DNA from: Bacillota bacterium
GTDB taxonomy: Bacteria > Bacillota > Limnochordia > Darwinibacteriales > Darwinibacteriaceae
DNA length: 5,464 nt
Assembly (NCBI GenBank): GCA_012799115.1
Contig: JAAZLY010000205.1
Coordinates: 1-5,464 of the forward strand
Direction of reading: 5' to 3'
Shown: positions 1 through 5,464 of the stretch, in pieces
Layout: every line of letters starts with the position of its first letter
How positions within the stretch are numbered: the stretch's first letter is position 1
Position numbers and translations under genes: made by a program
Notes under the pieces: generated by a model
The model's input: the letters and a program-made list of their open reading frames with translations, nothing else
Databases searched by the model: none
What the model was told of the DNA's origin: nothing

Positions 1-98
1 ACTTGCCAGGACACATCATTCAGAACCACATTATCTGGATATCCAGCGGTTAGGTTTTCGATCTTCAAAGCGAGCTCAGTCGCGTGGCCATGAGACAT
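1..98 (-). CDS. znuC: Metal (zinc/manganese) ABC transporter ATP-binding protein, N-terminal fragment
   Basis: This is the start of an ABC transporter ATPase that would sit on the inner face of the membrane and power import of the metal delivered by the binding protein encoded just upstream. Only 32 codons are visible, beginning MSHGHATELALKIENL and continuing TAGYPDNVVL. That is the usual first beta strand and aromatic A-loop (the Tyr of AGYPD) seen before the Walker A motif, which lies outside the window. The ATG overlaps the upstream stop by one base (TAATG), and TGGAGG lies 10 bases upstream at 109-114, so the start is well supported and translation is probably coupled. The ABC identity is firm from sequence and context. 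Zinc rather than manganese is inferred from the His-rich binding protein next door. The permease gene (znuB) is not in the window and is expected further left. Confidence 0.85.
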   Translation of the reverse strand, partial: MSHGHATELALKIENLTAGYPDNVVLNDVSWQ

Positions 99-988
99 TA
101 TTCTAACGCCTCCAGTAGAGTGTACGTATTATGCTTCATCATCTCCACGTATGTGGAAATCTCTTTGCTTAGGCTGTCACTGTAGAGAACAAAAAGTTCA
201 CCACCGACTTCGTCTACTAGGGTTTGCATGTAGCGGGTACCGCTAGCAAGCTGTGGTTCGGTGAATACAGCCCGACGTCCATTGCCCTGCAAGAGATTGA
301 TCAAACGAGCCAAGTCCCTGGGAGATGGTTCAGAGTCTGGATTAGCAACAAGAAACTCCGCAACCTCAAAGCCATATTGCTCCGCCAGATAACTAAAGGC
401 ATTGTGGTACGTGACAATAATGCGATTTTCGGCAGAAATACCGTCAAGCGCATCGACCATCCATCGATCAAGCTCCACCAACTCTTCGATATAGGTGTTC
501 GTACGCTCTTCAAAATAGGCGGCATCTCCAGGAGCAAGGCTGACCAAGGCTTGAGCTATCTGATGGACATAAGAGATAGCGTTAGGAACACTTAACCAAA
601 AGTGTGGATCACCAGCGTGATGGTGTGAATGGCCATGGTCGTGATCGTGCTCAATTGCCTCTAATCCCTGTGAAGCTATGATCAGATCCGCTTCGGGTTT
701 GGCGGCGTTTTTGACTAAAGGAAGAAGCCAATCATCAAAGCCTCCGCCATTGGCCACAAGAAGATCCGCCTGGGCTACCAGTCGTACCTCCTTTGGGGTG
801 GACTCCCAGGTGTGTGGATCCACTCCGCGGGGGATCAATGAGCTCACTTCGACCTTTTCTCCACCCACCTGTTGCACAAAATCCTCCAGGATGGAGAAGG
901 TGGTCACAACCCTGATCATATTTGCATAGGCAGGGCTTGAGAGTAAGATCATGCCCACGAGAATCAGACTCATTAACAGTCGTCTCAC
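98..988 (-). CDS. znuA: Zinc ABC transporter substrate-binding protein (ZnuA/TroA family)
   Basis: This is the extracytoplasmic metal-binding protein of a cluster A-I (ZnuA/TroA) importer. Numbered from the GTG at 988 (296 residues), it has an N-terminal signal peptide with a hydrophobic core and a signal peptidase I site after A20-Y21-A22. The metal ligands expected for the family are H59 (DPHTWE), H129 (DPHFW), H195 (TYHNAF) and D271 (YSDSLS). A His-rich loop at 114-124 (HDHDHGHSHHH) precedes H129; such loops are typical of zinc-specific members. There is no lipobox cysteine, which is odd for a Gram-positive binding protein. Start: an ATG at 994 lies only 3 bases after AGGAGG, whereas the in-frame GTG at 988 lies 9 bases after it, the same spacing as in the gene before, so I prefer GTG; the ATG start adds two residues. 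The gene abuts membrane protein B upstream and overlaps the ATPase gene by one base. Substrate choice (Zn over Mn) is inferred. Confidence 0.93.
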   Translation of the reverse strand: MRRLLMSLILVGMILLSSPAYANMIRVVTTFSILEDFVQQVGGEKVEVSSLIPRGVDPHTWESTPKEVRLVAQADLLVANGGGFDDWLLPLVKNAAKPEADLIIASQGLEAIEHDHDHGHSHHHAGDPHFWLSVPNAISYVHQIAQALVSLAPGDAAYFEERTNTYIEELVELDRWMVDALDGISAENRIIVTYHNAFSYLAEQYGFEVAEFLVANPDSEPSPRDLARLINLLQGNGRRAVFTEPQLASGTRYMQTLVDEVGGELFVLYSDSLSKEISTYVEMMKHNTYTLLEALE

Positions 989-994
989 TTCCAT

Positions 995-1003
995 CTACCT
1001 CCT
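995..1003 (-). promoter_or_regulatory. Ribosome binding site deciding the znuA start
   Basis: AAGGAGGT matches the 16S anti-Shine-Dalgarno almost perfectly and overlaps the last codons and TAG stop of membrane protein B. The core AGGAGG (998-1003) is 3 bases from the ATG at 994 but 9 bases from the in-frame GTG at 988. The latter spacing is normal and equals that of the previous gene, so the GTG is the likelier initiator. Confidence 0.6.
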
Positions 1004-1381
1004 TCTAGCCTTAAGCAAGCCAAAGTGTACCTTCGGTACGATGAAGATTAGGGCAGATAGAGCAGCCAAGGTGCCGAGACGACCTCCTATACCTACCAAA
1101 ACGTCCTGCCCAAAATACACTAACAATGTACAGATCAAGCACACAACTAGCGTCTCCCAAAGTTTCTCTAAGCGATTGGAACTGGACATAACAACATAGG
1201 AAACTGCAGTACAAATGAGGGCAAAGAGATAGCCCTCATGAAAAAACCTGGGTAACACTAAAGCAGCCACTAGAGTCAACCAGGAAGACACAGCAACCAC
1301 AGATAGTTTCGTCCTTTTCCGCAGTGTATAACCTGCAAAACCCCACAATAACCCAAGACTCATTGCCAAGAGAACGGACAC
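995..1381 (-). CDS. Small integral membrane protein B, unknown function, paralogue of protein A
   Basis: I do not recognise a named family. The product is 128 residues with about five hydrophobic segments (roughly 3-20, 26-43, 50-66, 76-95, 102-117), basic loops (RKRTK at 21-25) and a basic tail (KARRR), consistent with an inner-membrane protein. It carries M65-S-S-S-N-R70 and, exactly 28 residues later, GGRLGTLAA from G99. Protein A has the same elements with the same spacing, so the two look like diverged tandem paralogues. Start: a GTG at 1381-1379 overlaps the stop of A (TAGTG) and has AGGAGG 9 bases upstream at 1391-1396. The open frame continues upstream to 1486, but that would add 35 polar residues on top of A with no ribosome site. 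Its stop is directly followed by the znuA start region. A role alongside zinc uptake is inferred from position only; a sugar-linked role with manA/pgi is equally open. Confidence 0.8.
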   Translation of the reverse strand: MSVLLAMSLGLLWGFAGYTLRKRTKLSVVAVSSWLTLVAALVLPRFFHEGYLFALICTAVSYVVMSSSNRLEKLWETLVVCLICTLLVYFGQDVLVGIGGRLGTLAALSALIFIVPKVHFGLLKARRR

Positions 1382-1884
1382 TACAGACCACCTCCTAGAG
1401 TCAGAACGACAACCAGGACTGCTGCGGCCGCTATGGTTCCGAGCCTGCCACCTACTCCGTTCCAGGTCTCGTTCAAAACCTGCCAAAGGACTCCTCCGAC
1501 CAAGCCTGCCACAACCACAAGGCCAAGGGAGGGAAAGCGGGCAACTGAAGTCATACCCACAAAGGCGCCCAAGTATATCTTGAGCTGATCATCCTCCGCT
1601 AAGAAGAATGTACCCACGAGACCCACTATGGCCGATGCTACCAAAGGGCCAAGATCAAGATGGTTAGCCAAGGCAAAGGTTGCTACGGCTCCTAAGGCAC
1701 TGATCAGAGCAGATGGAAGGATCTTACGCCAATCACCAATGGCACATCGCTTAGGAGCCACGATAAAGATGAACGTGACCAAGGACAGATAAATCAGTCC
1801 ACTTGTCTTAGAGAAGAAAGGAATAGCCAGCTCCAATGTGGCCACAAATAAAGGCAAGAGGATCAAGGCATGCTGACACAACAT
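1381..1884 (-). CDS. Integral membrane protein A, unknown function, paralogue of protein B
   Basis: I do not recognise a named family. The product is 167 residues and almost wholly hydrophobic, with about six or seven possible membrane segments (roughly 4-22, 29-45, 57-74, 79-96, 100-110 weak, 119-136, 147-165). One short loop is acidic (AEDDQ, 96-100), and another holds His75 and Asp77 (NHLDLG). The stretch GAFVGMTSVAR ends at R116 and is followed after exactly 28 residues by GGRLGTIAA from G145, matching protein B without gaps. Start: ATG at 1884 has GGAG 8 bases upstream. A GTG at 1893 would overlap the manA stop as GTGA and add three residues but has no visible ribosome site. It sits between manA and its paralogue with no spacer, so it belongs to the operon. 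It is too short and differently built to be the ZnuB permease (normally about 260-280 residues). Function is unknown; a membrane partner of metal transport is one inference. Confidence 0.8.
   Translation of the reverse strand: MLCQHALILLPLFVATLELAIPFFSKTSGLIYLSLVTFIFIVAPKRCAIGDWRKILPSALISALGAVATFALANHLDLGPLVASAIVGLVGTFFLAEDDQLKIYLGAFVGMTSVARFPSLGLVVVAGLVGGVLWQVLNETWNGVGGRLGTIAAAAVLVVVLTLGGGL
1388..1396 (-). promoter_or_regulatory. Ribosome binding site fixing the GTG start of membrane protein B
   Basis: AGGAGGTGG lies inside the 3' end of protein A, 9 bases (counted from AGGAGG) before the GTG at 1381. It selects this GTG over the longer open frame that starts at 1486. The stop of A and the start of B share one base (TAGTG), which supports translational coupling. 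Confidence 0.75.
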
Positions 1885-1889
1885 AGAAC

Positions 1890-2816
1890 TCACTCCATTA
1901 TCGTGCTAGAACCGCAGAGCACTATACCATCAGCACTCAAGTCACAGAAGCCTATGCCAGGCGGTATTAGACATGATTGACCAGATGCCAAGGGGAGTTC
2001 CCTTCCATTCCAGGAAATCCTGGCCTGTCCCTGCAGACTCGTGAGAATCTGATAACCCTGGCGGGGTTCGAGTTCATAGGCTTGGGGTTTCTCCAAAACC
2101 TGCATCTGAAAGTAGTGTGCGCAGCGGGCCATTTGATAGTTTGGATCTAGGGCTTCTGGCGAAAAGTCGATGACCTCTAGCGCTTGCTCCACATGGAGTT
2201 CCCGCGCTCGTCCTTGGGCATCAACACGATCCCAGTCATAGACCCGATACGTGGTATCGGAATTCTGCTGTAACTCGGCAACAACAACTCCAGCCCCCAA
2301 GGCGTGAACCAATCCAGCCGAGATCGGATACAGCTCTCCAGGCTTGACTGGAACTCTGTTGAGACAAGACAAAAGCTCGGCTCCGCCAGATTTCAGAGCA
2401 TGCGTAAACCCTTCCTTTGTGACCCCCGGTCGCAGTCCCCAAACAATCCAAGCTCCCGGATCGCTGTGCACAATATACCACATCTCTGTCTTGCCAAAGC
2501 GTTCACCTGTAGATGTCCTGACATACTCATCATCTGGATGAACCTGTACAGACAGATCTTGCTGCGCATCGATCAGCTTAAACAGGAGGGGAAAACTATC
2601 TCCACCCAGATCGCGAGTGACTTCAGTCAAGGTTCTTCCTGCTAGGGGTCCGTTTTCCACCACACTTGTGCCGTTTTTGTGAGCTGCAACATCCCAACTC
2701 TCACCGATGAGACCATCGGGCAACGGGCGCTGGAACAAATCGTAGAGTCTGCGTCCCCCCCAAATCTTCTCCTTGTAAATCGGCTGAAACGTTAACGGAT
2801 AGAGAGTCTGAACCAT
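1890..2816 (-). CDS. manA: Mannose-6-phosphate isomerase, class I (short Bacillus type)
   Basis: This cytoplasmic enzyme interconverts mannose-6-phosphate and fructose-6-phosphate, feeding mannose into glycolysis or supplying mannose-6-P for GDP-mannose and surface sugars. The 308-residue length fits the short Bacillus/Streptococcus form (about 315) rather than the longer enterobacterial form (about 390). Visible signatures are the opening PIYKEKIWGG, the zinc ligands Q91 and H93 (SVQVHPDDEY), E111 (KTEMWYIV) and H171 (SAGLVHALGAG), and the substrate-site Arg191 in TTYRVYDW. A C-terminal cupin-like half ends in PPGIGF. The ATG at 2816 is preceded at 7 bases by GGGGG (2824-2828), which overlaps the pgi stop. 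The gene follows pgi by 11 bases and runs into membrane protein A, so it is co-transcribed. It is a zinc enzyme encoded upstream of zinc-uptake genes. Confidence 0.95.
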   Translation of the reverse strand: MVQTLYPLTFQPIYKEKIWGGRRLYDLFQRPLPDGLIGESWDVAAHKNGTSVVENGPLAGRTLTEVTRDLGGDSFPLLFKLIDAQQDLSVQVHPDDEYVRTSTGERFGKTEMWYIVHSDPGAWIVWGLRPGVTKEGFTHALKSGGAELLSCLNRVPVKPGELYPISAGLVHALGAGVVVAELQQNSDTTYRVYDWDRVDAQGRARELHVEQALEVIDFSPEALDPNYQMARCAHYFQMQVLEKPQAYELEPRQGYQILTSLQGQARISWNGRELPLASGQSCLIPPGIGFCDLSADGIVLCGSSTIME

Positions 2817-2827
2817 CTTATGACCCC

Positions 2828-4177
2828 CTATTTCAATCTCTGCTTGAGCTCTTTTTCTCGTGCTTCATAGCCTGGCTTGCCCAAGAGTGCAAACATGTTT
2901 GTCTTGTAAGCCTCTACGCCAGGTTGATCAAAGGGATTGACCCCCAATAAATAGCCGCTTATGGCACAGGCCTTTTCAAAGAAATACACCAAGGCACCGA
3001 AGTAGAAAGGACTCATGCTCGGAATCTCCAATACGAGATTGGGAACTCCTCCATCTGTGTGAGCCAAGATGGTTCCCTGAAAGGCTCTGTGGTTCACATA
3101 ACTCAGGGACTTCCCAGCAAGGTAATTGATGCCATCGCCATCATCTAGGCTGGTCGGGATGGCATACTCCTGCCCTGTTTGGTTCACCCACATGGTGGTA
3201 GCAAAGATGTTGCGAGTACCGTCTTGAATCCATTGCCCCATAGAATGCAAATCAGACGTGAAATTGACGCTAGCAGGAAAGATCCCCTTCTGATCCTTCC
3301 CTTCACTCTCACCATAGAGTTGCTTCCACCATTCGCTAAAATACTGCAACGATGGTTCATAATTCACGAGCACCTCAATGTTTTTCCCCTTGCGGTAGAG
3401 GATATTTCTCAGGGCCGCATATTGGTAGGCTACGTTGTCCTTGAGAACAGGGTCTTGATACCATCCTAAAGCTTCTCTGGCACCTTGGAGCACTTCATCA
3501 ATGTCAATCCCGGCAACAGCCATGGGGAGAAGTCCCACAGGCGTTAGCACAGAAAAGCGTCCCCCAATATTGCTAGGAATCACGAAGGATGTATAGCCTT
3601 CGGCATTTGCCATAGACCTGAGAGCTCCCTGGCTAGCATCAGTGGTGACATAGATCCGCTCACGGGCTCCCTCGACACCATATTTCTCTACTAGGAGGTT
3701 CTTGAAAATACGAAATGCAATGGCCGGTTCTGTCGTTGTTCCCGACTTCGAGATAACATTGACCGAGAAGTCGTGATCGCCCACAAGATCAAGGAGACCT
3801 TGTAGATACCTGTCACTGATAGCATGTCCTACAAAGAAAACCCTCGGTGTTTTCCGTTGTTCGGCGTCAAGCATGTTATGAAAGGAATGAGTGAGCATCT
3901 CAAGGGCGGCTCGAGCCCCAAGATACGAACCGCCGATACCTACGACAATGAGAATATCGGAGTTCTCTTGTATACGCCGTGCTGCTTCTTTCACAGCAAG
4001 CACCTCTGCCTGATCGTAATTCTTGGGTAGATCAAGCCAACCCAAAAAGCTATTCCCCGGCCCTTTACCGCTATGAAGTTGGTCATGGGCGAGTTTGACA
4101 GCAGGTTCAAGCAGTTCCATCTCGGCTTCTGTCACAAACTGAGCGGCGTATTTGTAATTAAGGTTTAACTGATTCAT
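2828..4177 (-). CDS. pgi: Glucose-6-phosphate isomerase
   Basis: This enzyme interconverts glucose-6-phosphate and fructose-6-phosphate in glycolysis and gluconeogenesis, in the cytoplasm. Starting at the ATG at 4177 it has 449 residues, the length of the Bacillus-type enzyme. It shows two SIS sugar-phosphate-binding halves: GIGGSYLGARA near 80-90, the phosphate loop SGTTTEPA at 145-152, signature 1 NIGGRFSVLTPVG near 203-215, and signature 2 LLGVNPFDQPGVEAYK ending at K425. The catalytic base Glu290 (LYGESEGKDQ), His311 (DLHSMGQW) and Lys425 fall at the numbers used for the Geobacillus enzyme. Start: AGGAG (4189-4193) lies 11 bases upstream, and the protein begins MNQLNLNYKYA as in relatives. 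An in-frame codon at 4258 would add 27 residues unlike the family. It is the first gene of the minus-strand unit, next to the divergent intergenic region. No defects are seen. Confidence 0.97.
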   Translation of the reverse strand: MNQLNLNYKYAAQFVTEAEMELLEPAVKLAHDQLHSGKGPGNSFLGWLDLPKNYDQAEVLAVKEAARRIQENSDILIVVGIGGSYLGARAALEMLTHSFHNMLDAEQRKTPRVFFVGHAISDRYLQGLLDLVGDHDFSVNVISKSGTTTEPAIAFRIFKNLLVEKYGVEGARERIYVTTDASQGALRSMANAEGYTSFVIPSNIGGRFSVLTPVGLLPMAVAGIDIDEVLQGAREALGWYQDPVLKDNVAYQYAALRNILYRKGKNIEVLVNYEPSLQYFSEWWKQLYGESEGKDQKGIFPASVNFTSDLHSMGQWIQDGTRNIFATTMWVNQTGQEYAIPTSLDDGDGINYLAGKSLSYVNHRAFQGTILAHTDGGVPNLVLEIPSMSPFYFGALVYFFEKACAISGYLLGVNPFDQPGVEAYKTNMFALLGKPGYEAREKELKQRLK

Positions 4178-4264
4178 ACTGAGTTCATCTCCTGTGTTTA
4201 AGACTAGGTATGATGTTAGAATACGACAGGACGCTCCCTTTACCTTCCCTCGGAACATCCTTTG

Positions 4265-4273
4265 TGGTAAACT
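4265..4273 (+). promoter_or_regulatory. Possible extended -10 element for mtnN
   Basis: TGGTAAACT resembles the TGnTATAAT extended -10 and would put the transcript start about 10 bases before the mtnN GTG, leaving a very short leader that just contains the ribosome site. The -35 match at 17-base spacing is weak, so this is a candidate only. Confidence 0.25.
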
Positions 4274-4277
4274 GAAA

Positions 4278-4288
4278 ACGAGGTGATC
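4278..4288 (+). promoter_or_regulatory. Ribosome binding site selecting the GTG start of mtnN
   Basis: ACGAGGTGATC matches most of the 16S anti-Shine-Dalgarno complement. GAGG ends 7 bases before the GTG at 4291. An ATG two bases earlier (4289) is out of frame with the nucleosidase, so the GTG is the true start. Confidence 0.75.
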
Positions 4289-4290
4289 AT

Positions 4291-5007
4291 GTGGAAAAAC
4301 CTATCGCAATCATTGGTGCCATGGATGAGGAAGTGGAAGAACTAAGTCAAGGCTTAACCCCCGTTCCCCAGTTTGAATCCCAGTTCTTGGACATGCCAGT
4401 CTTCCAAGGTAGCTTGGGAAATCGCGACGTTGTTGTCGTTCGCTGCGGTATTGGCAAAGTTAACGCCGCCATAGCCACGCAATATGTGATCGATCGTTTC
4501 AGGCCCGCCTACATCATTAACAGCGGTATTGCGGGGGGAATAAGCCCGAACGTCCGCATTGCCGATCTTGTTCTAGGCACGCATTCAGCCCAACATGACT
4601 TTGATGTCCGCAAGTTTGGTTATGCCCGCGGAGTCATCCCCCGGCTCGCAGAAAGTACGTTCAAGGCTGATAGCCATTTACTCCAACTAGCTCTAATGGC
4701 GGCACAGAAGGAAATCCAGGCTGATCGCCTTCACCAAGGCTTAATCGTATCGGGCGACCAGTTTATCAGTTCCCGGGAACAGAAACAAGAGATACGCGAC
4801 TTCTTTCCACAGGCACTTTGCGCTGAAATGGAAGGCGCAGCGATCGCCCAAGTGGCTGCAGCAAATCGGATCCCTCATTTGATCGTGCGTGCCATCTCCG
4901 ATCTGGCTGATGGTAGCGCTCCAGAGGATTTCGAACGTTATCTGTCGGAGATCATCCCTGTACTCAATGCTGTAATCCAAGGGTTGCTTTCGCTCATCAA
5001 GGACTAA
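4291..5007 (+). CDS. mtnN: 5'-methylthioadenosine/S-adenosylhomocysteine nucleosidase
   Basis: This cytoplasmic enzyme hydrolyses methylthioadenosine, S-adenosylhomocysteine and usually 5'-deoxyadenosine to adenine plus the ribose product. It relieves product inhibition of methyltransferases, polyamine synthesis and radical-SAM enzymes, and supplies the AI-2 and methionine-salvage precursors. The 238 residues match the family (about 230). The N-terminal IGAMDEEVEEL holds the first catalytic Glu (E14). It is followed by the ribose/purine-site stretches CGIGKVNAA (52-60) and NSGIAGG (77-83), then QHDFDVRKFGY (101-111), SGDQFIS (154-160), AEMEGAAIAQV with E181, and RAISDLAD with the catalytic D204. 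These equal E12, E174 and D197 of the E. coli enzyme. Initiation is at GTG, decided by the strong upstream ribosome site. It diverges from pgi and its 3' end overlaps the convergent amidase gene by 11 bases. No link to the zinc operon is evident. Confidence 0.96.
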   Translation: MEKPIAIIGAMDEEVEELSQGLTPVPQFESQFLDMPVFQGSLGNRDVVVVRCGIGKVNAAIATQYVIDRFRPAYIINSGIAGGISPNVRIADLVLGTHSAQHDFDVRKFGYARGVIPRLAESTFKADSHLLQLALMAAQKEIQADRLHQGLIVSGDQFISSREQKQEIRDFFPQALCAEMEGAAIAQVAAANRIPHLIVRAISDLADGSAPEDFERYLSEIIPVLNAVIQGLLSLIKD

Positions 5008-5464
5008 ATTCGCTCTGCTCTGAGTCACGCCAATCCATGAACCGCAAGATCCCACTGCAAAGTGCCATGGCTACATTGGAGCGAAACTGTGGATCGCCAA
5101 GCCTAGCCAAATCTGCGGAGTTCGACATAAATCCAACTTCAACGAGCAAGACTGGTGGCGTGGCCTTGGGTAACAGGAGAGTCGTACGGGGAATGGGACT
5201 CGGCTCATGAAGGATTTGGACTTTCTCAAGTTCCTCCAAGACTAGTCTAGCATAGATCTCGTCGATATATTGATCTTTCATGTAAAAAACAATCGCACCA
5301 GATTGCTTAGGGTCTTTGCTAGCATTCGTGTGAACACTCATTCCTAATTGGGCCTGATTCATGAGCTTGAAACGACCGAGCAAATCCCGGCGATGGCGGG
5401 TTCCTTCATTCACGAGATGACTCACATCGCGATCGGTCTCTCGGGTCAGTCCTACTTTGAGGCC
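4997..5464 (-). CDS. cwlD: N-acetylmuramoyl-L-alanine amidase, CwlD-like, C-terminal part
   Basis: This is an Amidase_3 zinc hydrolase that cuts the bond between muramic acid and the stem peptide. Only the last 155 residues are present; the frame is open to the right edge, and the N-terminal part with the first zinc His (GHGG) and zinc Glu is outside the window. In this fragment TRETDRD leads into TRHRRDLLGRFKLMNQA, the third zinc ligand is H45 in MSVHTNAS, SGAIVFY follows, and the catalytic Glu is E109 in LLVEVGFMSN. The R-[HR]-x-x-DL-x-x-R-x-x-L-x-N segment and the short SGA-x-x-FY loop resemble CwlD, which makes muramic delta-lactam in spore cortex and is needed for germination. A general autolysin of the same fold is the alternative, so the symbol is tentative while the family call is firm. 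Its stop lies inside the 3' end of mtnN. Confidence 0.85.
   Translation of the reverse strand, partial: GLKVGLTRETDRDVSHLVNEGTRHRRDLLGRFKLMNQAQLGMSVHTNASKDPKQSGAIVFYMKDQYIDEIYARLVLEELEKVQILHEPSPIPRTTLLLPKATPPVLLVEVGFMSNSADLARLGDPQFRSNVAMALCSGILRFMDWRDSEQSEFSP

Larger units (their letters stand above)
4178..4290. promoter_or_regulatory. Divergent intergenic region between pgi and mtnN
   Basis: These 113 bases separate two diverging genes and should hold the promoters for both the pgi-manA-A-B-znuAC unit and mtnN. On the plus strand, an extended -10-like TGGTAAACT (4265-4273) lies 17 bases after a poor -35 match (TTCCCT, 4245-4250). On the minus strand the best -10-like hexamer is TATTCT (4218-4223) with no recognisable -35. 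A 4-base dyad (GTAT at 4208-4211, ATAC at 4221-4224) flanks the latter. I see no convincing Zur-type palindrome, riboswitch or terminator. That promoters exist here is inferred from layout; the exact boxes are tentative. Confidence 0.45.

Noticed and set aside
224..595. 123-codon plus-strand open frame opposite znuA
   Set aside because: It is antisense to the well-supported znuA coding sequence, resembles no family and has no ribosome site I can see. The same holds for the other opposite-strand frames over manA (2304-2645), pgi (3179-3469) and mtnN (4741-5055).
1382..1486. Open extension of membrane protein B upstream to an ATG at 1486
   Set aside because: It would add 35 polar, Arg/Ser-rich residues overlapping protein A in another frame and has no ribosome site, whereas the GTG at 1381 has a near-perfect one.
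995..1884. Proteins A and B as two halves of a frameshifted ZnuB permease
   Set aside because: Each has its own stop, start and ribosome site, and they resemble each other at their C termini rather than forming successive N and C parts of one protein.
2244..2260. Perfect 7-base inverted repeat CCGATAC-GTG-GTATCGG
   Set aside because: It lies in manA over the codons for the conserved SDTTYRV active-site stretch; coding constraint and chance explain it, and it is not next to any promoter.
4208..4224. Possible Zur/Fur-like operator (GTAT...ATAC dyad) upstream of pgi
   Set aside because: Arms are only 4 bases and the core does not match the Zur consensus as I know it; noted only as part of the intergenic region.
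4178..4258. 27-codon N-terminal extension of pgi
   Set aside because: The Met at 4177 gives the exact family length and catalytic numbering and has AGGAG upstream; the extension crosses the likely promoter region.

Overview
The window looks like a chromosomal segment of a Bacillota (Firmicutes)-type bacterium, probably an endospore former. The evidence is a CwlD-like cortex amidase fragment, a 449-residue glucose-6-phosphate isomerase whose catalytic residues fall at the same numbers as in the Bacillus-type enzyme, a short Bacillus-type class I mannose-6-phosphate isomerase, and strong AGGAGG-type Shine-Dalgarno sites. The lineage is an inference from protein families; no marker gene is present. 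There are no RNA genes, mobile elements, CRISPR arrays or clear terminators.

Layout. Positions 1-4177 hold a six-gene unit on the minus strand, transcribed from high to low coordinates: pgi, manA, a 167-residue membrane protein ('A'), a 128-residue membrane protein ('B'), a ZnuA-like zinc-binding protein, and the first 32 codons of a ZnuC-like ATPase that runs off the left edge. The gaps are 11 bases or less. Several junctions overlap (TGA of manA with A, TAGTG between A and B, TAATG between znuA and znuC), so the set reads as one co-translated operon. A 113-base divergent region (4178-4290) separates pgi from mtnN on the plus strand. mtnN and the cwlD-like gene converge and overlap by 11 bases at their 3' ends, and cwlD runs off the right edge without its N-terminal third.

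How the genes fit together. Pgi and ManA interconvert glucose-6-P, fructose-6-P and mannose-6-P. ManA is a zinc enzyme, and the genes after it encode a zinc importer. MtnN recycles by-products of S-adenosylmethionine chemistry and is probably unrelated to the operon.

The most interesting part is the pair A/B. They carry no annotation I recognise, yet they align without gaps over their C-terminal parts: M-[TS]-S-x-x-R, then exactly 28 residues, then GGRLGT-[IL]-AA. They appear to be diverged tandem paralogues translationally coupled to zinc-uptake genes, and are the best candidates here for an undescribed membrane component.
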